This document shows, in pieces, positions 25,845 to 35,253 of a stretch of 64,000 nt of DNA. The notes below the pieces were generated by a model. It was not told the origin of the DNA and made no database searches. It was given only the letters and a program-made list of their open reading frames with translations. The stretch is from Pirellula sp. (lineage in GTDB: Bacteria; Planctomycetota; Planctomycetia; Pirellulales; Lacipirellulaceae). Each line of letters begins with the position of its first letter. The stretch's first letter is position 1. The stretch is from positions 1-64,000 of the forward strand of contig PNKX01000008.1 in NCBI GenBank assembly GCA_013822725.1, given 5' to 3'. Made by a program: the position numbers and the translations under genes.

Positions 25845-25969
25845 TGGATTGGTCGGGTTGAGTTTTCAAAGAGCGCTCAGCCGCGAGTGGCCGAACTGAT
25901 GTGAAATATCCATCTGTACACTAACAAATTGGGTGGCCAATTTCAAGAGTTGGTTGCGGGAATAGTCAG

Positions 25970-26007
25970 CAAAAACGGGCGTCGCGGAAATCTTCCGCGA
26001 CGCCCGT
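25970..26007 (-). terminator. Rho-independent terminator after the 157-residue unknown gene
   Basis: A perfect 15-bp stem (25975-25989 with 25993-26007) and a 3-nt loop are followed on the minus strand by U residues (complement of 25971-25975). It is about 100 nt past the stop of the gene ending at 26110. Confidence 0.9.
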
Positions 26008-26109
26008 GTACGATCGTTTGCTTTGTTGGCGTTGCTTGCACCAGGCGCCCCGGAGGGCGGTGGCCCTCCGGCTATGGCAAACTCTTTTGAGGATAAGGCA
26101 GGAAGATAA

Positions 26110-26583
26110 TTAATTGAGGGCCTTATATGGCGACTCGAATGGCTCGACGAACAAGCCGTTTTCGCAAGCGAAGGCGATAGCGTTGGGGCAATGCTTCATC
26201 ACGCCTAGGTACATGTAGTAGTCGTACCCAATGTGAATGTATGCGTCGCTCCATTCCAAGCGACACCAGTACTCTTCACGTAGCATGCCACTAATTGCCT
26301 CCGCTATCTGGGGCACGCTCAAACTGTCGCCATCTTGGAACGGCGGCGTTTCGCGATGACATTCTAAACCGTTGACGGTCAGCGCTTTACAGCCGCTTTC
26401 CTGTAAGAATGCTACAGCGGTAGCGATACATGCTTCTTCAAAACGGTTGTATTCTTCTGGAGTTAGCAAAGCTCCATCAAAGACTTTTCCAATGTCTGAG
26501 CGAGACGTCCAGGTATTAAGCAAATAGACGCCGGTGGGATCGCGATTCGCCGGATCATATTTGGTGATTCTGTATTCAAACAT
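26110..26583 (-). CDS. Hypothetical protein, AT-rich, possibly acquired
   Basis: A 157-residue soluble, acidic protein that I do not recognise with confidence. It begins MFEYRITKYDPANRDPTGVY and contains LNTWTSRSDIGKVFDG, a pattern I associate loosely with small cytosolic unknowns in firmicutes and other phyla, sometimes near toxin-immunity loci. It has no signal peptide or membrane segment, and ends in several aromatic residues (WSDAYIHIGYDYYMYLG). ATG 26583 is chosen because the next upstream start lies inside the rpoD terminator hairpin. GC content is visibly lower than in the neighbours, and it is bounded by strong terminators on both sides, so it is an isolated and perhaps transferred gene. 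Confidence 0.75.
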   Translation of the reverse strand: MFEYRITKYDPANRDPTGVYLLNTWTSRSDIGKVFDGALLTPEEYNRFEEACIATAVAFLQESGCKALTVNGLECHRETPPFQDGDSLSVPQIAEAISGMLREEYWCRLEWSDAYIHIGYDYYMYLGVMKHCPNAIAFACENGLFVEPFESPYKALN

Positions 26584-26599
26584 GGCGTCACGCGAAAAT

Positions 26600-26645
26600 G
26601 AAAGAAGGCGGCGACGCATGAATAATTGCGCCGCCGCCTCTTTTG
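26600..26645 (-). terminator. Terminator after rpoD
   Basis: The 18-nt arms 26601-26618 and 26627-26644 pair almost fully (GGCGGCG core with flanking A/U pairs). On the minus strand the stem is followed by U-rich sequence. It is about 22 nt past the rpoD stop. The other side also ends in TTTT, so it could act in both directions. Confidence 0.85.
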
Positions 26646-26666
26646 ATTACAGTTAGTCAGTCGGGT

Positions 26667-28364
26667 TTAAGCAACCAACCGCAGGTCGGCGGCCGGCTGC
26701 TCGTCCCAAGCTTCAACCTCTTGCGGCACAATCTGCGGGCTGTCGACCACGTACTCGGCCAACTCTGAGCTTCGCACAGGGTGCTGCAGCTTGGCTACGG
26801 CTTTCGCTTCAATCTGGCGAACGCGTTCGCGCGTCACCTTGAAGATCCGCCCGACTTCTTCCAGCGTGTAGCAGTAGCCGTCCGTCAGGCCGTAACGGAG
26901 ACGAATGATCTCGCGCTCGCGGAAGGTGAGCGTCTTCAGCAAGTCGTCGATCTTCTCGCGGAGCAGGCTGTTGTTCGCCAGGTTCAGCGGGTTGTCGGTG
27001 TGCGCGTCTTCGACGAATTCGCCGAAGCTGCAGTCGTCCCCTTCGCCGACGGGGCGATCGAGGCTCACCGGCGTGCGGCCGATGTCCATCACGTGCAGGC
27101 TTTCTTCGAGGCTCACGCCCGCAGCCAGCGCGGTTTCTTCCGGCGTCGGTTGCCGGCCGAGTTCGTGTTGCAGCCGCTTGGCGGTTTGCTGCAGCTTGCT
27201 CAGCACGTCGATCATGTGGACCGGGATCCGAATCGTGCGGGCTTGATCGGCGATCGCACGGGTGATCGCCTGACGAATCCACCACGTCGCATAAGTGCTG
27301 AACTTGAAGCCGCGGCGATATTCGTACTTGTCGACCGCCCGCATCAGGCCAGTGTTGCCTTCCTGAATCAGGTCGAGGAAGCTCATGCCGCGGTTGCGGT
27401 ACTTCTTCGCGATCGACACGACCAGCCGCAAGTTGCCGCTGGAGAGGTCGCGCTTCACCCGCTCGAACTCGGTGAGTTGCGTCCGCAGCAGATCGCAACG
27501 GTCGCGAAGGCTGGTCGGCGATTCGAGCGTCTGCATCATCAGGGCCTTCAGTTCACGGCGAACCGGAGCGATGCGATGCGACGAGGCGCCTTCGGCCTTC
27601 AGCTGCTTGAGCTGAGCTTGCAGGCGGTCCATGCGGCGCGAGACGTCTTCGAGCTGCTTCATCAGCGGCTGGACGCGGCGGGTGCGGAGGCTCAGCTCTT
27701 CAACCAGCACGAGCATCTTCCGTTGGCGGCGGAGGAACCGTTGGCGAGCGGCCGCCTTCTCCGTACCGCCGGCGCGGTTGTCGACCTGCACCGCGAAGTC
27801 GCGACGCTGGGCCTGCATCAGCCGGCGGAGCGTGGGCAGGTTCACCGGCATGCGGGCCGAGACTTGCGTCTTGGTGAGACGTTCGGTGAGCGAGACCTTG
27901 ATCGTGCGATCGAACGGCAACTCGCCTGCTTGGACGCGCTCCAAGACGCCGACGGTCGCTTCGAGCGCCATGAACGAGCGGAGGATGTTCCGGCGGAAAC
28001 GCTTGCGGGTGATTTCGATCTTCTTGGCGAGCGAGATTTCTTCTTCGCGCGACAGGAGCGGAATCCGGCACATCTGCGAGAGATACATCCGGATCGGGTC
28101 GTCGGTCAGCTTCGGCAGCTCGGCCTGTAGGTCTTCGCCGTTGGTTTCGGCTTCGGCCAGAGCGGCGGCGACGCGGCGAGAGACGGAGGCCTCGCCTTCG
28201 ACGAGCTTGATCCGCATGCCGTCGAGCAGGTCGAGCAAGGCCTCGACGTGAACCGAGTCGGTCGACTCGTCGGGGAGGAACGCGTTCGCCTGATCGTAGG
28301 TGAGATAACCTTGCGTGCGGGCGAGCGCGGCAAGTTCATTGAGGCGGGCGGCAAAGCGGGACAT
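26667..28364 (-). CDS. rpoD: Primary RNA polymerase sigma factor
   Basis: The housekeeping sigma-70 factor, 565 residues. Region 1.1 is seen near the start ([20 protein letters not shown]), region 1.2 as [11 protein letters not shown], region 2 as [20 protein letters not shown] with [17 protein letters not shown], region 3 as [16 protein letters not shown], and region 4 as [15 protein letters not shown] and [20 protein letters not shown] basic non-conserved insert of about 150 residues lies between regions 1.2 and 2. ATG 28364 is backed by a very strong ribosome site (AGGAGGAG). The gene follows dnaG as in the macromolecular synthesis operon, without rpsU. A palindrome and about 215 nt separate the two. 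Confidence 0.95.
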   Translation of the reverse strand: MSRFAARLNELAALARTQGYLTYDQANAFLPDESTDSVHVEALLDLLDGMRIKLVEGEASVSRRVAAALAEAETNGEDLQAELPKLTDDPIRMYLSQMCRIPLLSREEEISLAKKIEITRKRFRRNILRSFMALEATVGVLERVQAGELPFDRTIKVSLTERLTKTQVSARMPVNLPTLRRLMQAQRRDFAVQVDNRAGGTEKAAARQRFLRRQRKMLVLVEELSLRTRRVQPLMKQLEDVSRRMDRLQAQLKQLKAEGASSHRIAPVRRELKALMMQTLESPTSLRDRCDLLRTQLTEFERVKRDLSSGNLRLVVSIAKKYRNRGMSFLDLIQEGNTGLMRAVDKYEYRRGFKFSTYATWWIRQAITRAIADQARTIRIPVHMIDVLSKLQQTAKRLQHELGRQPTPEETALAAGVSLEESLHVMDIGRTPVSLDRPVGEGDDCSFGEFVEDAHTDNPLNLANNSLLREKIDDLLKTLTFREREIIRLRYGLTDGYCYTLEEVGRIFKVTRERVRQIEAKAVAKLQHPVRSSELAEYVVDSPQIVPQEVEAWDEQPAADLRLVA

Positions 28365-28427
28365 CTGAAACTCCTCCTGCACATCCTGTGCAATGGCGAA
28401 GTTGGCGGGTCTGGAATCGGCGAGCTT

Positions 28428-28553
28428 CATCCCCCTCCCTTGCAGGGAGGGGCTAGGGGAGGGATTCACGACGTTCGCGTTGCACATCAGCGCGGGAGCT
28501 GCAGCAACCGTCTGAAATCCCTCACCTATCCTCTCCCGGCAAGGGAGAGGAAC
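28428..28553. repeat. Imperfect palindrome of CCCTCCCTTGCAGGGAGGGG type
   Basis: The left arm about 28428-28466 and the right arm about 28516-28553 are imperfect inverted copies, and each arm also folds on itself (CCTCCCTTGCAGGGAGG; CTCTCCCGGCAAGGGAGAG). It lies in the dnaG-rpoD spacer, upstream of the strong rpoD ribosome site. Confidence 0.82.
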
Positions 28554-28580
28554 TAACACAACCAATTCTCGCCAAGCACC

Positions 28581-30464
28581 TCACCCATCCGTGGGCGCGG
28601 AACCAGCCTGGCGGCGCTTCAAATCGTTGAACAGGGCGACCAGCGCGCGGTCTTCCTGTTCCGAGTCGAGTTGATTTGTCTTGAGCTCAGCCACCGTCAT
28701 CCGATGGCGAACTTCCGTGTGGCGACGTTCGCGGTCGGCCAGCAGATCGCTGAACCGTTGGCGAGCGTCGACGTTTGTTTTGCGTTGACCGACCTCGTCG
28801 CAATCGACCAGGAAGTTGGCGACTGCCTGATCTTCCGTAGCGTTCATGAGCCGGGAAAAATTCGGCGTCACGCCGTCGTGGTACATCTCGGCGGCGAGGG
28901 CGTAAATGCGGCGGGCGATCGGGTGTTCAACGTCTTCTTCGTGAACCTGTTCGAGCAGCGCGTCCATGATGTCCCCTTGGCAGAGGACGATTTCGATCAA
29001 CTCGCGCTCCCACGCCGAGAGTTTGACGGGGGGCGCCACGGGCTGCGGCGCGGCGGCTGGTTCGTTCGTTCGGCCTGCGACCGGCGTCGAGCGCACCAAC
29101 GACGTCGCGGCCTGCCGCAACGCTTTCAGCCGCGTGCGGAGCGTCTCTTCGCCGAGACCGAACTGACGGGCGATGCGGACCAGCACCTGCTGCTCGCGCA
29201 CCAGCGCCGCACTGCTTGCCGACGCAGCGGTCGGCAACGCACGCGCGAGCGTGGCGAGAATCGCTTCGACCGCTTGCGCGGATCGATGCGGGGCAGCGCC
29301 TGGAGCCAATCCTTTGGTCACGGCATTGATCTTGTGTTCGAGGGCGTCGACCGACCGCGTGAGCAGTCGTCGAAATTCGTCGCTTCCGTGCGAGCGAATA
29401 ACATCACACGGATCGGCCCCTTCTGGCAAGCTCAGAATTTTTAATTCGATCTCATGGGCGACAAACAGTGCTAGCAGGTTGTCGAGAATGCCCATCGTGC
29501 GGTTCTGTCCGGCCGCATCGCCATCGAGCACCAGCGTGATGCTGTCCGTAAAACGCCGGATGAGCGGCACATGCTTTTCACCGAGCGCCGTTCCCAACAC
29601 CGCGACGGCGTGATTGATGCCGTTCTGGTGCGCCATGATGACGTCGGTGTAACCCTCCATCACCAGGACGCCCCCTTCCTTGGCGATCGCATCGCGCGCG
29701 GCGTCGAGGGCGTAGAGCTCGCTGCTCTTGTTGAAGAGCGGCGTCTCGGGACTGTTGACGTACTTCGCATCGTTGTCGCGGGCGAACTCCGGCAACACAC
29801 GGCCGCCGAACGCGATCGGCCGCGAGCGGGCGTCGCGGATCGAAAACATCAGCCGGCCGCGGAACCGGTCGTAGTAGCCTCCTGCTTCACGCTTGCCGAT
29901 GAGGCCGACGCGTTCCAGCACGGCGGGCTGCCAGTTGGCCGTGGCGCCCCGCTTAAGCATCCAGTCCCATTCGTTCGGCGAGAAGCCGATGTGGAACTGG
30001 GCGATGCTTTCGTCGTTCACACCGCGATCGGCCAGGTAGCGGCGGGCCGGTTCCGCGGCGGGGCTGCGGAGCAGGCACTGGTGGAACTGCTCTTCGGCCC
30101 ACGCCATCGCCTTGAGCAGGTTGCGGCGTTCGAACGGATTGTCGGCTTGGCCTTCGGGGCGCCCGACAGGGGCTAGATTCACGCCGGCACGCTCGGCGAG
30201 CAGTTCCAGCGCTTCGCGGAATTCCATTCCCTCGGCCCGCATCACGAAGCTGAAGATGTCGCCGCCGAGGTCACAGACCCAGCATTTAAACGACTGCCGG
30301 TCGGGGTTCACCTGGAAGCTTGGCCGCGCGTCGTCGTGCCACGGGCAGAGACCGACGTAGCCGCGACCTTGCCGCCGCAGGGCGACGTAGCCGCCGATCA
30401 GATCGACGATGTCGATCGATTGGCGGATCTGTTCTTTCGCATCCTGCAAACTGGAAAGCGACAC
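28581..30464 (-). CDS. dnaG: DNA primase
   Basis: DnaG makes RNA primers at replication forks. The 627-residue product has a CHC2 zinc finger with Cys40, His43, Cys61 and Cys64 (LCPWHDDARPSF and FKCWVCDLGGDIF). The RNA polymerase/Toprim core has AFGGRVLPE, Glu270 in MEGYTDVIMAH and the DGD motif at 314-316. The C-terminal third (about 440-627) is the helicase-interaction region, less conserved and with an Arg/Pro/Ala-rich linker. It is upstream of rpoD on the same strand, a common bacterial arrangement linking replication priming and the main sigma factor. Confidence 0.97.
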   Translation of the reverse strand: MSLSSLQDAKEQIRQSIDIVDLIGGYVALRRQGRGYVGLCPWHDDARPSFQVNPDRQSFKCWVCDLGGDIFSFVMRAEGMEFREALELLAERAGVNLAPVGRPEGQADNPFERRNLLKAMAWAEEQFHQCLLRSPAAEPARRYLADRGVNDESIAQFHIGFSPNEWDWMLKRGATANWQPAVLERVGLIGKREAGGYYDRFRGRLMFSIRDARSRPIAFGGRVLPEFARDNDAKYVNSPETPLFNKSSELYALDAARDAIAKEGGVLVMEGYTDVIMAHQNGINHAVAVLGTALGEKHVPLIRRFTDSITLVLDGDAAGQNRTMGILDNLLALFVAHEIELKILSLPEGADPCDVIRSHGSDEFRRLLTRSVDALEHKINAVTKGLAPGAAPHRSAQAVEAILATLARALPTAASASSAALVREQQVLVRIARQFGLGEETLRTRLKALRQAATSLVRSTPVAGRTNEPAAAPQPVAPPVKLSAWERELIEIVLCQGDIMDALLEQVHEEDVEHPIARRIYALAAEMYHDGVTPNFSRLMNATEDQAVANFLVDCDEVGQRKTNVDARQRFSDLLADRERRHTEVRHRMTVAELKTNQLDSEQEDRALVALFNDLKRRQAGSAPTDG

Positions 30465-30531
30465 GTCGGATGAATCCCTTCGATGAACCTATGAACGCTA
30501 GCGCGATGCCAAAGCGCGACGGCGCACATTT

Positions 30532-30617
30532 CAGCCCCGGGCTTCGCCCGGGGGTAGCACGCCGCAGGACGACGCCTATCGGCATGGCGACCGACCCCCC
30601 GGCGAAGCCGGGGGCTG
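30532..30617. repeat. 84-nt GC palindrome, family P
   Basis: The arms CAGCCCCGGGCTTCGCCCGG and their complement enclose the conserved centre TAGCACGCCGCAGGACGACG with CTATCGGCATGG. It lies between dnaG (start) and the 3' end of the protease gene. Same orientation as the copy at 39744. Confidence 0.9.
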
Positions 30618-30686
30618 ACCTTGCGAACGGACACCAGCGTACCGCATCGCCTCGTCAATCGGCAGGGGAGGAACGGCGCCGCCGGG

Positions 30687-31895
30687 TTACAGATCCGACG
30701 GCGGGCGGGCCGACACCTTCACCTTGACTTCCATTTCCTTCGGGCCTCGCGCGGAACTCCGAATTAATTTGACCGGCACTTCAGTTCCGACGGGCGTCGC
30801 GGCAATGGCCCGGCTCAGCAGCGTCGGGTCGGAGAACTCGGCCCCGCCCCAGGAAAGAATCACGTCGAGCGGTTTTAACCCCGCATCCGACGCCGGCGAA
30901 TTGGCGGCGATGGTGGTGATGAGCACTCCCTCGCCACGGTCGAGATCGAGTTCCCGAGCCACTTCATCGGGGACCTCATCGGGACCGACGCCCAGGAAGC
31001 CGCGCAGGACGTAGCCGTTGTCGCGAATCTGCTCGTAGCTGGCGCGGGCGAGTTCGCTCGGAACGGCGAAGCTGATTCCCTGATAAGACGGCCCGATGAT
31101 CGCGGTGTTAATGCCGACGACCTTCCCTTCGTGATTCACCAACGGACCGCCGCTGTTGCCGGGGTTCACGGCGGCGTCGGTTTGGAGGAATTCCTGGATC
31201 ACCCGCGTTCCCGTCACGCCGCGGCGTTCCTTGGCGCTCAAGATGCCGAAGGTGATGCTCTTCTGCAGGCCGAACGGACTGCCGAGGGCCCAGACGATGT
31301 CGCCGACTTGTAGTTCATCGCTGTCGCCCCATTCAGCGGCGACGAGATCGCCCATCGTAGTTTTAAGAACGGCCAAATCGGTGAGCGAGTCGACGCCAAT
31401 GACGGTCGCCGTACTACGTCGCCCGTCGCTGAGTTGGATCTCCACTGTGGAAACTCCCTCGACGACGTGGTTGTTGGTAACAATGTACCCCTCTTTCGCA
31501 TCGACGATCACGCCGGAGCCTTGCCCTTCGGCGCGGCCGCGGCGGGTGCTGATGTTGACGACGCTCGGCCCGACCGATTGGGCCAGGGCGCGATAGCCGG
31601 CCGAGATCTGATCGAGCTTGAAATCCTTCAGATTGGCCCGGGCGACGTCGAGCCGTGCTCGTTCGCGGGCCGAGGTGAGTGAATACTCAATCCGATAGAC
31701 CATCGACGGGGCGACCAACACGATGGTCAGCACCGTGAAGACCCAGAGCAGTCGTTTGAGGCGAATCCCTTCCTCTTCGCGCGGTCGATCGACCGTCCAA
31801 ACTTCGCTCATCGGCCGCGATCGCGCGGGGGGAGGGGAAGTGATGAGCTCGCCGCCCCACGCGGCGTCGTCGTGGGGATCTGATTCATGCTGCAT
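30687..31895 (-). CDS. HtrA/DegP-like membrane-anchored serine protease with PDZ domain
   Basis: A 402-residue trypsin-like protease of the HtrA family. From ATG 31895 the N-terminus is cytosolic, a single membrane segment lies at about 48-66 (LLWVFTVLTIVLVAPSMVY), and the protease domain follows in the periplasm. The catalytic triad is complete: His143 (TNNHVV), Asp173 (DLAVLK) and Ser248 (GNSGGPL). One PDZ domain closes the protein (about 310-395, GFLGVGPDEVP, SPASDAGLKPLDVILSWGG). It should serve envelope protein quality control. The gene is single, oriented opposite to aat, from which it is separated by about 170 nt. Confidence 0.93.
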   Translation of the reverse strand: MQHESDPHDDAAWGGELITSPPPARSRPMSEVWTVDRPREEEGIRLKRLLWVFTVLTIVLVAPSMVYRIEYSLTSARERARLDVARANLKDFKLDQISAGYRALAQSVGPSVVNISTRRGRAEGQGSGVIVDAKEGYIVTNNHVVEGVSTVEIQLSDGRRSTATVIGVDSLTDLAVLKTTMGDLVAAEWGDSDELQVGDIVWALGSPFGLQKSITFGILSAKERRGVTGTRVIQEFLQTDAAVNPGNSGGPLVNHEGKVVGINTAIIGPSYQGISFAVPSELARASYEQIRDNGYVLRGFLGVGPDEVPDEVARELDLDRGEGVLITTIAANSPASDAGLKPLDVILSWGGAEFSDPTLLSRAIAATPVGTEVPVKLIRSSARGPKEMEVKVKVSARPPSDL

Positions 31896-32067
31896 GACGC
31901 GTTCCTGAAACGTTCCGTGCCAGGAGGAGGGGGGCCGATCCGGGAAACCTCCCATCGCGGCGCTTCACCCAGCCATTATACTGCTGCGAGCGGTCGCGGG
32001 CAGCATTCCGGCAGAACGCTCCCCACTGATACAACCCCGAAAACCCTCGCCAGAGTCTGTTCCGCCG

Positions 32068-32748
32068 ATGCCGAGCCGATATTTTCCGCCGGCGCAGCGG
32101 GCCTCGCCGGAAGGGCTGGTGGCCGTCGGCGGCCGACTGTCCACCAATTGGCTGCTCGACGCCTACCGCCATGGCATCTTCCCGTGGCCATCGAATTCCT
32201 ACGAACCGATGCTCTGGTGGTCGCCCGACCCGCGGGCGATTCTGCCGCTCAACGGGATGTACGTTTCGCGCCGGCTGGAGCGGCGGTTGCGGAGCGGCGA
32301 ATTCGAGGCGACCTGCGACACTGACTTCGAGCGGGTGATCGCCGCCTGCGCGACCGGGCAAGGAAGGGAAGGGGGGACGTGGATCACCCCGGCGATGATC
32401 GCCGCCTACACGGAACTCCACCGGCAGGGGCATGCCCATTCAGTGGAAGTGTGGCGGGAGGGAGAACTTGCTGGCGGCGTCTACGGCTTAGCCATCGGCG
32501 GGCTCTTCGCGGCGGAAAGTATGTTTTACCGTTCGCGCGACGGGTCGAAAGTGGCACTGGCCAGGTTAGTTAGCCATTTGCGAGCGCGGGGCTTTCAGTT
32601 GCTTGATGTGCAGCAGGCGACGCCGCATACCGAGTCGTTGGGCGTCATTGAAATCTCGCGACGCGACTATTTGCAGAGCTTGTCGAAATCAGTCGATGAG
32701 CGGGTGACGTTCGGTGTGGCCCTGGAACCATGGGCACCGATGCACTAG
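32068..32748 (+). CDS. aat: Leucyl/phenylalanyl-tRNA-protein transferase
   Basis: Aat adds Leu or Phe to N-terminal Arg or Lys of proteins, making them N-end rule substrates for ClpS-ClpAP. The 226-residue product is of normal size and has the family core: EGLVAVGGRLSTNWLLDAYR, GIFPWPSN, LWWSPDPRAIL, GTWITPAMIAAYTELHRQGH, HSVEVW, GGVYGLAIGGLFAAESMF and LDVQQATPHTESLGVIEISR. ATG 32068 gives MPSRYFPPAQ. It is cytosolic and monocistronic in this window; clpS or clpA genes are not nearby. Confidence 0.97.
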   Translation: MPSRYFPPAQRASPEGLVAVGGRLSTNWLLDAYRHGIFPWPSNSYEPMLWWSPDPRAILPLNGMYVSRRLERRLRSGEFEATCDTDFERVIAACATGQGREGGTWITPAMIAAYTELHRQGHAHSVEVWREGELAGGVYGLAIGGLFAAESMFYRSRDGSKVALARLVSHLRARGFQLLDVQQATPHTESLGVIEISRRDYLQSLSKSVDERVTFGVALEPWAPMH

Positions 32749-32837
32749 CAGCCGCAGGGCCCGAGCAAGATGATTGCGACGGACCCCGTGGCTGCTGTAT
32801 TTGACGGGTTATCGAATGAGCGATATCAGAAGTTCCT

Positions 32838-33107
32838 CTATTTCACCTCGATGTCGCCGGTGTCTTTGTCGCGATTGACCTCAACGTCAACGCCCGGAAC
32901 GTCGATATCGATCACCTTGTCTTCCTTTTTCGTCGCGTCGACGTCGATTTCGCCTGTATCGCGATCACGCTCGACCTCGATTTGACCGCGAGGACCTTCG
33001 ATGTCGACGATTTTCTCCTTGTTCTCGCACCCGAGGGAGACCAGCATTGCAATGCCGAGCAGCATCGGGGGCAACGAACAAGCGGTGAGCAATTCGGAAA
33101 CCTTCAT
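32838..33107 (-). CDS. Small acidic lipoprotein
   Basis: An 89-residue predicted lipoprotein. ATG 33107 has a strong ribosome site (AAGGAGAG) and opens a signal peptide ending in the lipobox LVSLGC. The mature part (about 60 residues) is highly charged and consists of three related motifs: ENKEKIVDIEGPRGQIEVER, DRDTGEIDVD, KEDKVIDIDVPGVDVEVNRD, KDTGDIEVK. The IDV/IEV repeats suggest a small beta structure. I know of no function; such repeated acidic lipoproteins are seen in planctomycetes. It faces aat tail to tail. Confidence 0.82.
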   Translation of the reverse strand: MKVSELLTACSLPPMLLGIAMLVSLGCENKEKIVDIEGPRGQIEVERDRDTGEIDVDATKKEDKVIDIDVPGVDVEVNRDKDTGDIEVK

Positions 33108-33443
33108 CACGTCTCTCCTTAATGGCGTCGCTGGCGACGAATTGGTTGAAGTGGCGGCGACGCAGTGGCTTGCGTCGAGGCAGATTAGCAACGCAACATG
33201 CGTGCCATGTCGCGTTGAGCGAGCTTTTACCGACGTTTTTCGCCAGTATGAGGCCTACAGCCAGGGGGCAGTGTTTGGCAGTTGAACGACCAAATGACGG
33301 GAAACGGCGCTGGCGACGCTCAGCACCGACATCCGAGACCTAAGAGAAGATTACCCTGCGAGTGCGCGACCTCAGCGACTGAGGAGGCGCGAACTTGGGT
33401 TGCGAATCGTAGAGAGTTGAGGCGGATGTCTCGATAGGGGCGT
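33108..33443. other. Spacer of about 335 nt without visible gene
   Basis: Upstream of the small lipoprotein gene (minus strand) and beyond the end of the histidine kinase gene. It should carry the lipoprotein promoter. I see no palindrome, repeat or supported open frame. Confidence 0.5.
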
Positions 33444-35213
33444 CTACTGGAGGTCCCCAGCCGCGAACGACTGCGTCATCCGCTGGTTCCCTTCCGCCTC
33501 GGCCGGCGTCGCCGGCAATTCGAGGATGAACGTACTCCCCTGACCGACGGTGCTCTCAACGCGCACTTGGCCGCCATGCTCCTCAAGAATCTTGCGAGTC
33601 ACTGGCAGCCCTAGGCCGGTGCCGCGGCCTCCCTTGCGCGATACAAAGACGGTGAAGACCGCCTCGATATCGTCCGGCGCGATGCCGGCGCCGTTGTCTT
33701 CGACCAGGATTTGAGCCAGCTTCTGGTCATCGTCGTAGCGCGTCGAAACGGTCACACGGCCATGTTCGGCCTCGTCGCAGGCGTCGATCGCGTTCGTGAC
33801 GACGTTCAAAATGGCCCGATGGAGCGCTTCGGGGTCGAACATGAGCGAGGGCATATCGCCGGCCGGCCGCCAGACGAGTTCGACCGACAACTCCTGGGCG
33901 CGGCTCGCCATCAACTCGACCACTTCGGAAGTGACTTCGTTGAGGTTCGCCGCCCGCGGCTCCGGCTCACGTTCCTTGCTGAACGTGAGCATGTCCATCA
34001 CGAGCGTCGAGATCCGCTCCTGGTTCCGCTCGACGATCGCCCAGCCTTTGCGAATCGTGTCGACCGCCTTCTGCTCGGCCGCTTCGTCGCGTTCGCCGCT
34101 CTTGGCCATTGTGTCGTGGTCGCCCAGGCCGAGCTCGATTAAATAGCTGCCGCCGCGGACGCCTTGCAAGATGTTTTTGATGTGGTGCGACAGCGAGGCG
34201 ATCGTCTGGCCCACCGCCGCCAGCCGTTCCGCCTGCACGAGCGCCTTGTAATATGACGTATCTTCAACCGCGAGCGCCGCCTGGTGGGCGATGGCGATCA
34301 TCAGCCGCAGATGTTCTTCGGTGAATTGGTTGGCGCCCTTCGCGGCGAGCATCTTTTGCGGCGTCACGGCCGTATCGATGTAAATGACGCCGACGACTTC
34401 GTAGCGTCCCTGCATCGGCACGCAGATCGCCTCGCGGACGCCGAGGGTGACGATGCTTTGCGCCGGATCCCAGCGCGAGTCATCGCGGGCGTTGCTGGTG
34501 AGCACCCCTTCGTTCTGTTCGACGACGTAGTCGAGAATCGTTTTGCTGATGCTGATCTTTTCTTCCGTCCGCACGCCGCGACGATGACGGCGGACCTTCG
34601 GGGTGAGCTTCCCCGTTTCGAGATCCTTCAGCATGATGCAGCCGCGGTCGGCTTCGACCCAGTCGAAGATCATGTCCATGATCCTCGCCAGCAGCTGATC
34701 GATGTCCATCGTGTGGCTCACCGCCAGCGCCGTGCGATACATGATCTGCAGGTTGCTGCGGGCGCGGGCGAGCCAGGGGTTCGACGAGCCGCGGGCGTCT
34801 GGCATCAGCCATTCGCTGCCGCCGGTCTGGCCGAGCGACGCCACAATGCGCGAGCCGTCGTCGATGGAACCGCCGACCATCGGGACGATGTCGACTTGCC
34901 CGGCGGCGTCTTCCATCCGATCGTCGATGAAGCCGGTATAGAGCAGCAGCGATCGGCCGACTTGCACTTGGTCGCCGCTCGTCAGCTCATGCTCGGTGAC
35001 GAGCTTGCCGTTGACGAAGGTGCCGTTCGAGCTGCCGAGATCGCGCACGGCGTACGCGTTCCCCTTGCGGATCAGCTCGGCGTGATTGCGGGAGACTTCG
35101 GTATCGTGCAAACGAACCGAATGGGTATGCGTTCGGCCGATGGAATGGACCGCGTCTTCCAGCTGGAAGCGCGAACCTTGATCGCGGCCCTGAATGACGA
35201 ACAACGAAGCCAC
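33444..35213 (-). CDS. Sensor histidine kinase with FHA and GAF domains
   Basis: A 589-residue soluble sensor kinase. Domains in order: FHA (about 1-95; SIGRTHTHSVRL, VSRNHAELI, DLGSSNGTFVNG), GAF (about 135-300; MDIIFDWVEADRGCIMLKD-like pattern, ICVPMQGRYEVVGVIYIDT), dimerisation/phosphoacceptor helix with the likely His in SLSHHIKNILQGV, and HATPase (N-box NVVTNAIDACDEAE, VEDNGAGIAPDDIE, GRGTGLGLPVTRKI). The start appears to be GTG 35213 (VASLFVIQGRDQGS), since no in-frame ATG fits the FHA boundary. No membrane segment is seen. It follows a receiver-domain gene 40 nt upstream, most likely its partner. The signal sensed is unknown. Confidence 0.9.
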   Translation of the reverse strand: MASLFVIQGRDQGSRFQLEDAVHSIGRTHTHSVRLHDTEVSRNHAELIRKGNAYAVRDLGSSNGTFVNGKLVTEHELTSGDQVQVGRSLLLYTGFIDDRMEDAAGQVDIVPMVGGSIDDGSRIVASLGQTGGSEWLMPDARGSSNPWLARARSNLQIMYRTALAVSHTMDIDQLLARIMDMIFDWVEADRGCIMLKDLETGKLTPKVRRHRRGVRTEEKISISKTILDYVVEQNEGVLTSNARDDSRWDPAQSIVTLGVREAICVPMQGRYEVVGVIYIDTAVTPQKMLAAKGANQFTEEHLRLMIAIAHQAALAVEDTSYYKALVQAERLAAVGQTIASLSHHIKNILQGVRGGSYLIELGLGDHDTMAKSGERDEAAEQKAVDTIRKGWAIVERNQERISTLVMDMLTFSKEREPEPRAANLNEVTSEVVELMASRAQELSVELVWRPAGDMPSLMFDPEALHRAILNVVTNAIDACDEAEHGRVTVSTRYDDDQKLAQILVEDNGAGIAPDDIEAVFTVFVSRKGGRGTGLGLPVTRKILEEHGGQVRVESTVGQGSTFILELPATPAEAEGNQRMTQSFAAGDLQ

Positions 35214-35253
35214 GCGAGTTTGTTCTCTCGGTCGACGAGCGGGAGTCGGGCGC

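Larger units (their letters stand above)
25490..26109. other. Repeat-rich spacer of about 620 nt
   Basis: No gene is supported here. It contains two blocks of 9-nt tandem repeats (25607-25657 and 25709-25750), an inverted repeat (25773-25844), a terminator hairpin (25970-26007) and a small hairpin of CCGGAGGGC type (about 26050-26071). Confidence 0.75.

Noticed and set aside
26781..28130. Open frame of about 450 codons on the plus strand opposite rpoD
   Set aside because: Lies over conserved sigma-factor regions and has no features of its own.
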